Assembly: GCA_905197435.1 (NCBI GenBank)
Contig: CAJJYX010000002.1
Coordinates: 1-53,669, forward strand
Direction of reading: 5' to 3'
From: an uncultured Bacteroides sp.
Lineage (GTDB): Bacteria; Bacteroidota; Bacteroidia; Bacteroidales; Bacteroidaceae
DNA: 53,669 nucleotides
A program made the position numbers and the translations under genes. Below, piece by piece: positions 1-7,879 of the stretch. Positions within the stretch are counted from its first letter, which is position 1. The number at the start of each line of letters is the position of its first letter. The notes beneath the pieces are model-generated. The model worked only from the letters and a program-made list of their open reading frames with translations. It ran no database searches and had not been told where the DNA came from.

Positions 1-1
1 T

Positions 2-1096
2 TTGGGCTTGGAAGAGATCACGCTGGATGAGAACGGTTATCTGTTCGCCACCCTTCCTGCCAATACAGATAAGTCTGTACCTGTCGTGGGGTTCATTGCC
101 CACATGGATACAAGCCCCGATATGAGTGGTAAGGATGTCTCCCCGCGTATTGTGGAGAATTACGATGGCAAGGATATTGTTCTTTGCGAAGAGGGGAAAG
201 TGGTCCTTTCGCCTGCCCAATTTCCCGAACTGCTCGACCACAAAGGGGAAGACCTGATTGTCACCAACGGAAAGACCTTGCTGGGTGCTGACGATAAAGC
301 CGGCATTGCCGAGATTGTTTCGGCGATGGTATATCTGAAAGAGCATCCCGAAATCAAGCATGGCAAAATCCGTATCAGTTTTAATCCCGATGAGGAAATC
401 GGTTTGGGAGCGCATAAGTTCAATGTTGAACAATTCGGCTGTGAATGGGCTTATACTATGGATGGCGGTGAAGTGGGTGAGTTGGAGTTTGAGAACTTCA
501 ATGCTGCTTCTGCCAAGATTGTTTTCAAAGGGCGCAATGTGCATCCCGGATATGCCAAACATAAGATGATAAACTCTATCCGCGTGGCCAACCGGTTTAT
601 GTCTATGCTCCCCAGTCACGAAACACCAGAGCATACCGAGGGATATGAGGGGTTCTATCATCTCATCGGCATTACGGGAGAAGTGGAGAAAACCACTGTT
701 GCTTACATCATTCGCGACCACGACCGGAGTCGTTTTGAAAGCCGCAAAAAGGAATTTGAACATCTTGTCCGTAAGATTAATGCGGAATATGGCGAAGGTA
801 CAGCCGTACTCGAACTGCACGACCAGTATTATAATATGCGCGAGAAGATTGAACCGGTAATGCATATCATCGACACCGCCTTCAAAGCAATGGAAGCAGC
901 CGGCGTGAAACCGCGTGTAAAAGCCATTCGTGGCGGTACGGACGGTGCGCAGCTGTCATTCAAGGGGCTGCCTTGTCCCAATATCTTTGCCGGTGGCTTG
1001 AACTTCCACGGCCGCTATGAGTTCGTACCCATTCAGAATATGGAGAAAGCCATGAATGTCATCGTCAAGATTGCCGAACTCGTTGCCAGCAAATAA
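2..1096 (+). CDS. pepT: Peptidase T (tripeptide aminopeptidase), 5' end outside window
   Basis: Cytoplasmic M20-family zinc aminopeptidase that removes the N-terminal residue from tripeptides. The visible 364 residues lack roughly the first 40 of a family that is usually about 405-410 long, so the TTG at position 2 is only the first codon in view and not a real start. Metal and catalytic motifs are readable: AHMDTS at visible residues 33-38, GADDKAG at 95-101, NPDEEIG at 128-134 (catalytic Glu pair), then [13 protein letters not shown] and the C-terminal GGTDGAQLS and LNFHGRYEF typical of PepT. gcvT follows 34 nt downstream on the same strand with no terminator between, so the two are probably co-transcribed. 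The short spacer consists of repeats of ATAACTCATAACTT type. Confidence 0.95.
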   Translation: MGLEEITLDENGYLFATLPANTDKSVPVVGFIAHMDTSPDMSGKDVSPRIVENYDGKDIVLCEEGKVVLSPAQFPELLDHKGEDLIVTNGKTLLGADDKAGIAEIVSAMVYLKEHPEIKHGKIRISFNPDEEIGLGAHKFNVEQFGCEWAYTMDGGEVGELEFENFNAASAKIVFKGRNVHPGYAKHKMINSIRVANRFMSMLPSHETPEHTEGYEGFYHLIGITGEVEKTTVAYIIRDHDRSRFESRKKEFEHLVRKINAEYGEGTAVLELHDQYYNMREKIEPVMHIIDTAFKAMEAAGVKPRVKAIRGGTDGAQLSFKGLPCPNIFAGGLNFHGRYEFVPIQNMEKAMNVIVKIAELVASK

Positions 1097-1130
1097 CTCA
1101 TAACTTATAACTCATAACTTAAATTACTCC

Positions 1131-2216
1131 ATGAAAACCACTCCATTTACCGAAAAACACATCTCGCTGGGTGCCAAGATGCACGAGTTTGCGGGATATA
1201 ATATGCCTATCGAATATTCGGGTATCATTGACGAACATTTGACTGTTTGCCAGAGTGTCGGCGTATTCGATGTTTCACACATGGGAGAATTCTGGGTGAA
1301 AGGTCCTCATGCTTTGGACTTTCTACAGAAAGTGACTTCCAACAATGTAGCTGCCCTCACACCGGGGAAAGTACAATATACCTGCTTCCCCAACGAAGAT
1401 GGAGGTATTGTGGATGACCTGCTCGTTTATCATTATGAGCCGGAAAAATATCTGCTTGTCGTAAATGCTTCGAACATTGAGAAAGACTGGAACTGGTGTG
1501 TGTCCCATAACACGGAAGGCGCTGAATTGGAAAATGCTTCTGATCGCATGGCACAGCTTGCCGTGCAAGGACCGAAAGCCATTCTGGCTTTGCAGAAGCT
1601 GACTCCCATTGATCTTTCCGGTATTCCTTACTATACTTTTACCCACGGCGAATTTGCCGGAGAAAAGGATGTCATTATTTCCAATACCGGTTATACCGGA
1701 GCAGGCGGTTTTGAGCTTTACTTCTATCCGGAAGTGGCAATGAAGATTTGGGATGCGGTGTTTGAGGCAGGTGCAGAGTTTGGCATTAAGCCGATTGGCT
1801 TAGGGGCGCGTGATACACTTCGTCTGGAAATGGGATTCTGTTTGTATGGCAACGATTTGGATGACACTACTTCGCCTATTGAAGCCGGGTTGGGGTGGAT
1901 TACCAAGTTTGTGGAAGGAAAAAACTTTATTAATCGCCCGATGCTTGAAAAACAGAAGGCGGAAGGAACTACCCGTAAGTTGGTCGGATTTGAAATGATA
2001 GACCGCGGTATTCCCCGTCATGGCTATGAGCTGTATAGTGCAGACGGTGCGGCCATCGGTGTGGTCACTTCCGGAACTATGTCGCCTACCCGTAAGATTG
2101 GTATCGGAATGGGGTATGTCAGACCCGAATACAGTAAAGTTGGCACAGAAATTTGCATTGATATGCGAGGACGTAAATTGAAAGCAGTAGTTGTAAAACC
2201 ACCGTTCCGCAAGTAA
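1131..2216 (+). CDS. gcvT: Glycine cleavage system aminomethyltransferase (T protein)
   Basis: Transfers the methylene carbon of the aminomethyl-lipoyl H protein to tetrahydrofolate and releases ammonia. At 361 residues it is the normal family length. Recognisable family segments are [12 protein letters not shown] near residue 50, the [12 protein letters not shown] block near 190, [14 protein letters not shown] near 225 and the C-terminal domain with [11 protein letters not shown]. The ATG at 1131 gives the expected N-terminus with the family start MKTTPF. It lies 34 nt after pepT and ends at a strong inverted repeat. The other gcv genes (P and H proteins) are not in the window, so the cleavage system is encoded at dispersed sites, as in other Bacteroides. 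Confidence 0.96.
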   Translation: MKTTPFTEKHISLGAKMHEFAGYNMPIEYSGIIDEHLTVCQSVGVFDVSHMGEFWVKGPHALDFLQKVTSNNVAALTPGKVQYTCFPNEDGGIVDDLLVYHYEPEKYLLVVNASNIEKDWNWCVSHNTEGAELENASDRMAQLAVQGPKAILALQKLTPIDLSGIPYYTFTHGEFAGEKDVIISNTGYTGAGGFELYFYPEVAMKIWDAVFEAGAEFGIKPIGLGARDTLRLEMGFCLYGNDLDDTTSPIEAGLGWITKFVEGKNFINRPMLEKQKAEGTTRKLVGFEMIDRGIPRHGYELYSADGAAIGVVTSGTMSPTRKIGIGMGYVRPEYSKVGTEICIDMRGRKLKAVVVKPPFRK

Positions 2217-2227
2217 TAGTTATAAAT

Positions 2228-2284
2228 GAAGAATGAAGAATTTAGCTGCGCTATGATTGTCGCATGATAAATTCTTCATTCTTC
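2228..2284. terminator. Bidirectional terminator hairpin between gcvT and the M48 gene
   Basis: Perfect 17-bp inverted repeat, 2228-2244 against 2268-2284, with a 23-nt loop, followed by a T-rich run on the plus strand. It sits exactly between two convergent genes. The arm is built from the repeated unit GAAGAAT, a type of repeat arm that recurs between Bacteroides genes. Confidence 0.75.
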
Positions 2285-2290
2285 TTTTCT

Positions 2291-3814
2291 TTATATTCTA
2301 CTTATCCTATCCAGCATCTGGTTTGCCCAACCGATCTCTTTATTGGTCCATTCTTTTTCTGTTCCTTCTATGCCTTGACTTTCGTAGTCTGAAAGCAAAG
2401 TGATATATTCTTTTAAAATATTGGCAGCTTGGGCTTGCTTGTTCATGCGCATCAGCAGTAAGATTCTTTGTTTGTATATGTCCAGGTTGGGGCTTGCCTC
2501 TGCCAATTCTTGAGCCTTGTCGAGCATGGAGAGACAGTGCTTGTTCACTTCTTCTGTATTGGACAGCGCCATTTCTGCCTTTACCAGGAGGATGTAGTCG
2601 TTGTCTGTGGCAAGCTTGTTGCCAATGTTCTTGTGTATCAGACGGGCGGTTTCCTTATAACGCTTGTTGGCGTAATTCATGGCTGCATTGAAAGAGACGA
2701 TATCACTGGTGGTCCGGAGGTAGGGACGGGCGCTCAGGCTATGAGCTTCACCGGCTTTTTCTATACGTTTTTGCAGGTCGCTAATGCTGCCGTAGCGGGG
2801 AATATCCTTACTGCGTTGGTGAAGGTTGTAATAACTCATGATTTTGCAGAGGGCTGATGCTACTCCATCGGGCTTATAGCCTTTGAATGCCAGAAGTTGG
2901 CGCGCGATACGGTCCGAAGATGTTTCCTGCGAGACCTTGTATTTCATTCCCAGCCGGTTTGTTGCCGGAATGCTCAAAAGGGAAGCGATAGCTCCGATGT
3001 CTGCCATCAGGCTGACGGCATAAGCATCCTTATTATCGTCCCAATAGGCTACATCGAGGGCTGCACTGGCGGTAGTGGCAAGGACATCTGCCCAGAAAGC
3101 CGCACGTTTGGCGCGCCGTTCGGCACGATAGATATTGTTCACCTGATGGTCGAGAACGAAATGCCCCAATTCACATGCGATGACAGCAGCCAGTTCGTCT
3201 TCGGAATCAAGGGTACAGAGGAGTCCCGTACTGATAACCATTGAACCGTTGGGAAGCATGAAAGCATCCGGTTCGGGTGACTGGATGATGCGTATGTTCA
3301 GGCTTTCTTCGCGGTTACTGTCCATGGTGGTGGCGTTCAGCTTGGAGAATATTCCCTGTACGTACGAAACAATGTAGTCATCCTGGTAGGCTATCTCATT
3401 CAGTTTGTCGAGATAGTCAAGGCACTCTTCGTCGATCTCCTGACGTAACTTATGCTTATATCCGCGGTTATTGAAATATTCGTAAAGATGATTCTTCAAG
3501 TATACCTGCTGCCAGAATTCCTGGTCCGTTTCCGGAGCGGATATGGCGATAATACCCATTTCATCCGAAGGAACGGTCTCTTGTATACCGTTCACTTCGA
3601 TAGCATAATAGATATTGTTACTGTTTTCTCCGGGGGTATTCATCTTGACAACCCGACGGATGATGACCGGAGTGCCGGCCGGAGATAGTTGGAACTCTTT
3701 TGTCAATTCTCCTTTAACGGCTATGTTGCCGCTTAAATCTTTGTACTTGGACTTGGCAAATCCTGTCGTTACGATGAGGATTGTCAGAATGAATAGGGCG
3801 GCGAGTCGTTTCAT
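2291..3814 (-). CDS. M48-family (Ste24-like) metalloprotease homologue with altered zinc motif
   Basis: Secreted protein of 507 residues. I start it at the ATG at 3814 because it gives a clean signal peptide (MKRLAALFILTILIVTTGFA); the longer open frame to 3925 runs through the rpmE2 terminator. The middle resembles the M48 peptidase domain, with the context DELAAVIA-x-ELGHFVLDHQ around residues 207-224. The canonical motif is HExxH, but here the first zinc ligand is Cys214 (codon TGT at 3173-3175), giving CELGH. The later Glu ligand region (SQETSSDRIARQLLAFKGY) is present. The C-terminal third looks helical and TPR-like, as in periplasmic chaperone-proteases of the BepA type. The protein may therefore be a chaperone without protease activity or may use Cys as a ligand; both are inference. 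Confidence 0.8.
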   Translation of the reverse strand: MKRLAALFILTILIVTTGFAKSKYKDLSGNIAVKGELTKEFQLSPAGTPVIIRRVVKMNTPGENSNNIYYAIEVNGIQETVPSDEMGIIAISAPETDQEFWQQVYLKNHLYEYFNNRGYKHKLRQEIDEECLDYLDKLNEIAYQDDYIVSYVQGIFSKLNATTMDSNREESLNIRIIQSPEPDAFMLPNGSMVISTGLLCTLDSEDELAAVIACELGHFVLDHQVNNIYRAERRAKRAAFWADVLATTASAALDVAYWDDNKDAYAVSLMADIGAIASLLSIPATNRLGMKYKVSQETSSDRIARQLLAFKGYKPDGVASALCKIMSYYNLHQRSKDIPRYGSISDLQKRIEKAGEAHSLSARPYLRTTSDIVSFNAAMNYANKRYKETARLIHKNIGNKLATDNDYILLVKAEMALSNTEEVNKHCLSMLDKAQELAEASPNLDIYKQRILLLMRMNKQAQAANILKEYITLLSDYESQGIEGTEKEWTNKEIGWANQMLDRISRI

Positions 3815-3938
3815 GATTATTGTATGTTTTGGTTTCAATGATACAAAAATAGGAAAGTGTTTTTCCTCTTTTTTGTTTTTTACCCTATTCTGTGATAGGA
3901 AATCCCCTATTTGTAGGTTACTCATCGGGAGGAGGAAA

Positions 3939-3973
3939 AAAAAGGGAGTCTTTCATTGAAAGACTCCCTTTTT
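3939..3973 (-). terminator. Terminator of rpmE2
   Basis: Perfect 17-bp inverted repeat (3939-3955 with 3957-3973; the tip is effectively a 4-5 nt loop) containing GGGAGTCTTTC and flanked by A/T runs. It lies 18 nt past the rpmE2 stop on the minus strand and upstream of the M48 start. Confidence 0.85.
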
Positions 3974-3991
3974 CAGTTCACTTGAAACTTA

Positions 3992-4243
3992 TTATTTCTT
4001 ACGGTTACCGTAACGGCTCATGAACTTATCAACACGACCGGCGGTGTCAACCAACTTAGACTTACCAGTGTAGAACGGATGGGAAGTGCTGGAGATTTCC
4101 AGCTTTACCAGCGGATAAGTTTCACCTTCGAATTCGATAGTCTCTTTCGTATTGCAAGTGGAACGAGACAAGAATACATCACCATTTGACATATCTTTAA
4201 ATACTACCGGACGGTAATTTTCGGGATGAATACCTTTTTTCAT
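3992..4243 (-). CDS. rpmE2: 50S ribosomal protein L31 type B
   Basis: 83-residue ribosomal large-subunit protein. It begins [15 protein letters not shown] and contains [17 protein letters not shown] and [11 protein letters not shown] segments typical of type B L31. The CxxC zinc pair of type A L31 is absent, so this is the zinc-independent (C-) form. The ATG at 4243 is chosen over the longer open frame because it matches the family start and lies about 75 nt after a good promoter. It is monocistronic, with its own promoter at 4322-4352 and terminator at 3939-3973. Confidence 0.97.
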   Translation of the reverse strand: MKKGIHPENYRPVVFKDMSNGDVFLSRSTCNTKETIEFEGETYPLVKLEISSTSHPFYTGKSKLVDTAGRVDKFMSRYGNRKK

Positions 4244-4321
4244 TTTGATATTTTCTTTTAAAAATTTATATTCTGTTACTATTTTGGTAATAAATAGTGT
4301 AATGGTCTTCTTTTCAGTGCG

Positions 4322-4352
4322 CAAAGATAGTGCAAGTTGGAGACTCTGCAAA
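4322..4352 (-). promoter_or_regulatory. Bacteroides-type promoter of rpmE2
   Basis: On the minus strand, -33 TTTG (4352-4349) and -7 TATCTTTG (4329-4322) are separated by exactly 19 nt, matching the primary sigma (SigABfr) consensus TTTG-N19-21-TAnnTTTG. Confidence 0.8.
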
Positions 4353-4431
4353 ATAAATTCAGATTTATTTTTATTTAGTAGGTTTATCGCTTTTTATTTC
4401 TGATTTTTGCAGGACTTAATCTTGTAAATTT

Positions 4432-5439
4432 ATGAGGAAACTACTTGTCTTATGCTCTTTCTGGCTGTGCATTGCAACGCTGGGAGCACAAAATGCAGAA
4501 CGGAAACTGTATAGTGTTGCGTTCTACAATCTTGAAAACTTGTTTGATACGATTCACGATGCAGGTAAGAATGATTATGAGTTCCTGCCCGACGGTAGCT
4601 ATCAGTGGACGGCAAAGAAGTATGAGTCCAAGCTGCAGAATCTATCCAAAGTATTAGGTTCCCTTTCGCGTGATTTGGTGCCGGAGGGGCCGGCATTCAT
4701 TGGCGTGGCAGAGGCAGAGAACAGCCGGGTACTGAAGGACCTTGTAAAACAGCCTGCCATTTCCAATTATGAGTTTGTTCATTATGAAGGACCGGACAGA
4801 CGGGGCATTGACTGTGCTTTGTTATATGACCCGAAGCAGTTCAGCGTTACAAATTCCAAGTTGGTGCTTTCCACTCCCTTTGAAGGAGATACGGTGCACT
4901 TGACACGCGGTTTTCTGATTGTAGATGGGCAGTTGGCGGGAGAACGTGTCTGCGTGATAGTGAATCACTGGCCGTCTCGTGGAGCAAAATCTCCGGTGCG
5001 TGTGCATGCAGCCAGGCAGGTAAAGGCCTTGAAGGACTCTCTGATGCGCAGCGGCAAGAGGCTGAAGCTCATCGTGATGGGAGATATGAATGATGACCCG
5101 ATGGATGAAAGTATGCAGGTGCTGGGGGCACGTAAATATCCGAAGCAGGTGAAGAAAGGAGAATTCTACAATCCTTGGTGGGAGACTTTGGAAGACAAGG
5201 GGGTGGGAACATTGCTCTATCGGGGCAAGTGGAACTTGTTTGACCAGATTGTCATCTCAAAACCGTTGTTGAAGGCAAAGAAAGGGTTGCGTTATGATCA
5301 CAATGAAGTTTTCATCCGCGATTATCTGATTCAGCAGGATGGTAAATACAAAGGTTCTCCTTTGCGTACGCATGGAGGCAGAACTTGGCTGAATGGATAC
5401 AGTGACCATTTGCCGACTATAATCTATCTGCAGAAATAA
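4432..5439 (+). CDS. Secreted endonuclease/exonuclease/phosphatase-family protein
   Basis: 335 residues with a signal peptide (MRKLLVLCSFWLCIATLGAQ). The EEP fold is shown by the metal and catalytic motifs in order: NLENLFDT near residue 30, GVAEAEN near 92, NHWPSRG near 180, MGDMNDDP near 220 and GYSDHLP at the C-terminus, where the His-Asp pair sits. The family includes nucleases, sphingomyelinases and inositol phosphatases; substrate cannot be told from sequence. Secretion argues for an extracytoplasmic nuclease or phosphodiesterase. A likely -7 box (GATTTTTG, 4402-4409) precedes it, and a hairpin with a T run (5457-5493) follows, so it appears monocistronic. Confidence 0.88.
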   Translation: MRKLLVLCSFWLCIATLGAQNAERKLYSVAFYNLENLFDTIHDAGKNDYEFLPDGSYQWTAKKYESKLQNLSKVLGSLSRDLVPEGPAFIGVAEAENSRVLKDLVKQPAISNYEFVHYEGPDRRGIDCALLYDPKQFSVTNSKLVLSTPFEGDTVHLTRGFLIVDGQLAGERVCVIVNHWPSRGAKSPVRVHAARQVKALKDSLMRSGKRLKLIVMGDMNDDPMDESMQVLGARKYPKQVKKGEFYNPWWETLEDKGVGTLLYRGKWNLFDQIVISKPLLKAKKGLRYDHNEVFIRDYLIQQDGKYKGSPLRTHGGRTWLNGYSDHLPTIIYLQK

Positions 5440-5456
5440 CTATAATAATGTGTAAA

Positions 5457-5493
5457 CGAAAGTCGGAGTGCAAACCTATTCTCCGCTTTTTTG
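5457..5493 (+). terminator. Terminator after the EEP-family gene
   Basis: Stem AAAG(T)CGGAG paired with CTCCGCTTT with a single bulge, followed by a run of T. It starts 18 nt past the stop codon. The rest of the spacer to 5669 is AT-rich and I see no gene in it. Confidence 0.6.
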
Positions 5494-5669
5494 TTGATAG
5501 AAATATGAATAGCAAAAGTGCGATTAGTAAAGACTGATGCAAAGAGTTTGTAATATAGAGATTACAATAATCTGTTAAATGAAGCCAATAGCTTTAAAAT
5601 AGAATAGATTTGATAGGATGGGGCGGATATTTTATTCCCGTCAAGTTCTTTACTTTAAAGGATAATGAT

Positions 5670-5677
5670 TACTTTTG
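5670..5677 (+). promoter_or_regulatory. -7 box of the fba promoter
   Basis: TACTTTTG matches TAnnTTTG exactly and lies 39 nt before the fba ATG. The -33 region is a weak TTTA-type match. Confidence 0.65.
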
Positions 5678-5716
5678 CGTAGAATTTTAATTCACTAACA
5701 ATAAAATTTAAACAAA

Positions 5717-6727
5717 ATGGTTAATTACAAAGATTTGGGTCTCGTAAACACAAGAGATATGTTTGCGCGCGCCATCAAGGGTGGATATGCAATCCCTGCA
5801 TTCAATTTCAATAACATGGAACAAATGCAGGCTATCATCAAGGCTGCAGTTGAAACAAAGTCTCCGGTTATTCTTCAAGTATCTAAAGGTGCCCGTCAGT
5901 ATGCCAACGCTACTCTGTTGCGTTACATGGCTCAAGGTGCTGTGGAATATGCCAAGGAATTGGGCTGCAAACATCCTGAAATTGTTCTTCACCTTGACCA
6001 TGGAGATACTTTTGAAACTTGTAAAAGTTGTATCGACTCAGGTTTCTCTTCAGTAATGATTGACGGTTCACACCTTCCATACGAAGAAAATGTTGCTTTG
6101 ACAAAGAAAGTGGTTGACTATGCTCATCAGTTCGACGTAACAGTTGAAGGCGAACTCGGTGTATTGGCCGGTGTAGAAGATGAAGTTTCTGCAGAACACC
6201 ACACATATACTAATCCTGAAGAAGTTATTGACTTCGCTACTCGTACGGGTTGCGATTCATTGGCTATCTCAATCGGTACTTCTCACGGTGCATATAAGTT
6301 CAAACCCGAACAATGCCACGTTGATCCTGCTACCGGTCGTTTGGTCCCTCCTCCCTTGGAATTTGCCGTTCTGGATGCTGTAATGGAGAAACTTCCGGGA
6401 TTCCCTATCGTTCTTCACGGTTCTTCTTCAGTTCCTCAGGAAGAAGTTGATACTATCAACAAGTATGGTGGTAAGCTGGAAGCTGCTATCGGTATTCCTG
6501 AAGAACAATTGCGCAAGGCTGCCAAGTCTGCTGTTTGCAAGATCAACATCGACTCTGACTCACGTCTGGCTATGACTGCTGCTATCCGCAAGGTATTTGT
6601 TGAAAAACCGGCAGAATTTGACCCGCGTAAGTATTTGGGTCCGGCTCGCGATAATATGGAAAAACTGTATAAGCACAAAATTATCAATGTGCTTGGTTCA
6701 GAGAATAAATTGGCTCAACTGGATTAA
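5717..6727 (+). CDS. fba: Class II fructose-1,6-bisphosphate aldolase
   Basis: Zinc-dependent glycolytic and gluconeogenic aldolase that interconverts fructose 1,6-bisphosphate with dihydroxyacetone phosphate and glyceraldehyde 3-phosphate. The 336-residue protein contains the metal-binding HLDHGDTFE near residue 92, GVLAGVEDEV in the mobile loop near 150, SIGTSHGAYKF with a second His ligand, and VLHGSSSVP with the third His. The C-terminus VNPRKYLGPAR-like segment reads DPRKYLGPARDNM, characteristic of this subgroup. Codon use is strongly biased (many GTT, GCT and AAG), as expected for a highly expressed gene. It has its own promoter and terminator. Confidence 0.97.
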   Translation: MVNYKDLGLVNTRDMFARAIKGGYAIPAFNFNNMEQMQAIIKAAVETKSPVILQVSKGARQYANATLLRYMAQGAVEYAKELGCKHPEIVLHLDHGDTFETCKSCIDSGFSSVMIDGSHLPYEENVALTKKVVDYAHQFDVTVEGELGVLAGVEDEVSAEHHTYTNPEEVIDFATRTGCDSLAISIGTSHGAYKFKPEQCHVDPATGRLVPPPLEFAVLDAVMEKLPGFPIVLHGSSSVPQEEVDTINKYGGKLEAAIGIPEEQLRKAAKSAVCKINIDSDSRLAMTAAIRKVFVEKPAEFDPRKYLGPARDNMEKLYKHKIINVLGSENKLAQLD

Positions 6728-6752
6728 TCACAAGATAATCCGAATATTATAG

Positions 6753-6795
6753 GTCAGCCCTTGCAATATTGATGTTGCAGGGGCTGATTTTTTTA
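6753..6795 (+). terminator. Terminator of fba
   Basis: Inverted repeat 6753-6766 with 6775-6788 (13 of 14 pairs, one G-T) followed by seven T. It marks the left edge of the accessory island. Confidence 0.88.
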
Positions 6796-6815
6796 CAGTG
6801 TAAGGATTGGCCTTT

Positions 6816-7541
6816 TCAGTGGTCGAGCCTGTTTGGCTTCTTCGGTGCAAGGATGCACCTGGGGTCGGGGTAATCCCAATATTTCTTTCCATATGCTTTG
6901 GTAATATTATTCCAGCAGCGGTTGCCATATCTGAAACATTCTTCAAAATGAGTACAAGCCCGGCATTTATTGTGTTACCCTATGTCTTGGCGGGAGAGAT
7001 TGCAGAGGTACAATGCTTCTTGTGATTGCCAGATATCCTTCAGATTTGTCCTTTACACATCTTCGATGATGAAATGGGAATTCCAGTATAGTTGTTCGCA
7101 AATGGTGACCTTTCCATCAGGAAGTATGAATAAGTGGCTGCTTAGTGCAGAACATGCGGCACCGTGAAACTTTTTACTTCCTCCTTCATCGGAGTAATAC
7201 TTTTTATTTATTATGTCATGATTTATGATAGTGATGAAATGAACATTGGGCATTATTGACTCTTGCAGGAATTTGAAGATGTTACTTAGTTCTTGATAAG
7301 AAGGCTTTAAATTGGATAAATCTCTGTCATCTGTTTTCGTGGTGTTGTTGGCAGGAGTAATACGCCATTCTTGCAGATTTTTCAATGTAGATAGAAAGCG
7401 ATATAATTCGGTCAGAATTTGTCGTTTACAGTTATTATCATCTACGTTCGTTTTTGAAAATGACTGTTCTTGAGCATAATGATTGCTTGTGATGGCAATA
7501 TTTAAAGCCTGTTTTGGGTATTCCAGTTGTGTTCCGTACAA
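6816..7541 (-). pseudogene. Broken radical SAM/SPASM peptide-maturase-like gene (C-terminal half)
   Basis: The minus-strand frame shows the C-terminal half of a radical SAM enzyme with a SPASM domain, of the type that matures ribosomal peptides. Readable pieces are LQEWRITPA, FHGAACSAL, HLFILPDGKVTICEQLYW, then past a TAA (7055-7053) LKDIWQSQEAL and, past a second TAA (6977-6975), CRACTHFEECF, NRCWNNI and WDYPDPRC, ending at a TGA at 6818-6816. All pieces stay in one frame, so the two nonsense codons and the missing N-terminal CxxxCxxC half are the lesions. The SPASM cysteine pattern is intact. The open part (7053-7541) could still be translated but would lack the SAM cluster site. No precursor peptide is apparent nearby. 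Confidence 0.75.
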
Positions 7542-7628
7542 CCCATAATGTTTGCAGACAATACCTGATTGTTCCCTCTATTCCTTCAGATAGGTAATAC
7601 AAGATGCTTCATTAGGAAATCTTTGCAT
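7542..7628 (-). pseudogene. N-terminal stub of an IS1595-type transposase
   Basis: Starting from the ATG at 7628, the minus strand reads MQRFPNEASCITYLKE, a TAG at 7580-7578, then REQSGIVCKHYG. This resembles the zinc-ribbon start of IS1595/ISXO2-like transposases (F-P-x-E-x-x-C ... R-x-x-x-G-V-x-C-x-x-C-G) with one Cys changed to Tyr. The stub runs in the same frame directly into the radical SAM remnant, so a deletion has probably fused the two. Identification rests on a short match. Confidence 0.5.
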
Positions 7629-7695
7629 GAAATTCAGTACGTTTATAATAATATTTCGCTTATATACTACATTATAAATGTACTGAATTTCTGCA
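7624..7695. repeat. 25-bp inverted repeat with 21-nt loop
   Basis: Arms 7624-7649 and 7671-7695 pair almost perfectly around the core GAAATTCAGTAC / GTACTGAATTTC. The left arm overlaps the start codon of the transposase stub. It could be an IS or MITE end, or a transcript hairpin. Between 7696 and 7879 I see no further feature. Confidence 0.6.
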
Positions 7696-7879
7696 AGATA
7701 AAAAATGCTATTATGTAATAGTTTACCAAATATTTATCTGACGTTAAATATATTAACGAGTATCATACGGATAGTGATTTTATTTAATATTGTTTCCATT
7801 AAGGGAAATTGTGCCGGGAAAAGACTCTTTGAGGATAATGGCTATGTAAACAGGGGCAAGCTTGTTTTTGTCTATCACT

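Noticed and set aside
3815..3925. N-terminal extension of the M48 gene to 3925
   Set aside because: It would place about 37 residues before a perfect signal peptide and begins next to the rpmE2 terminator.
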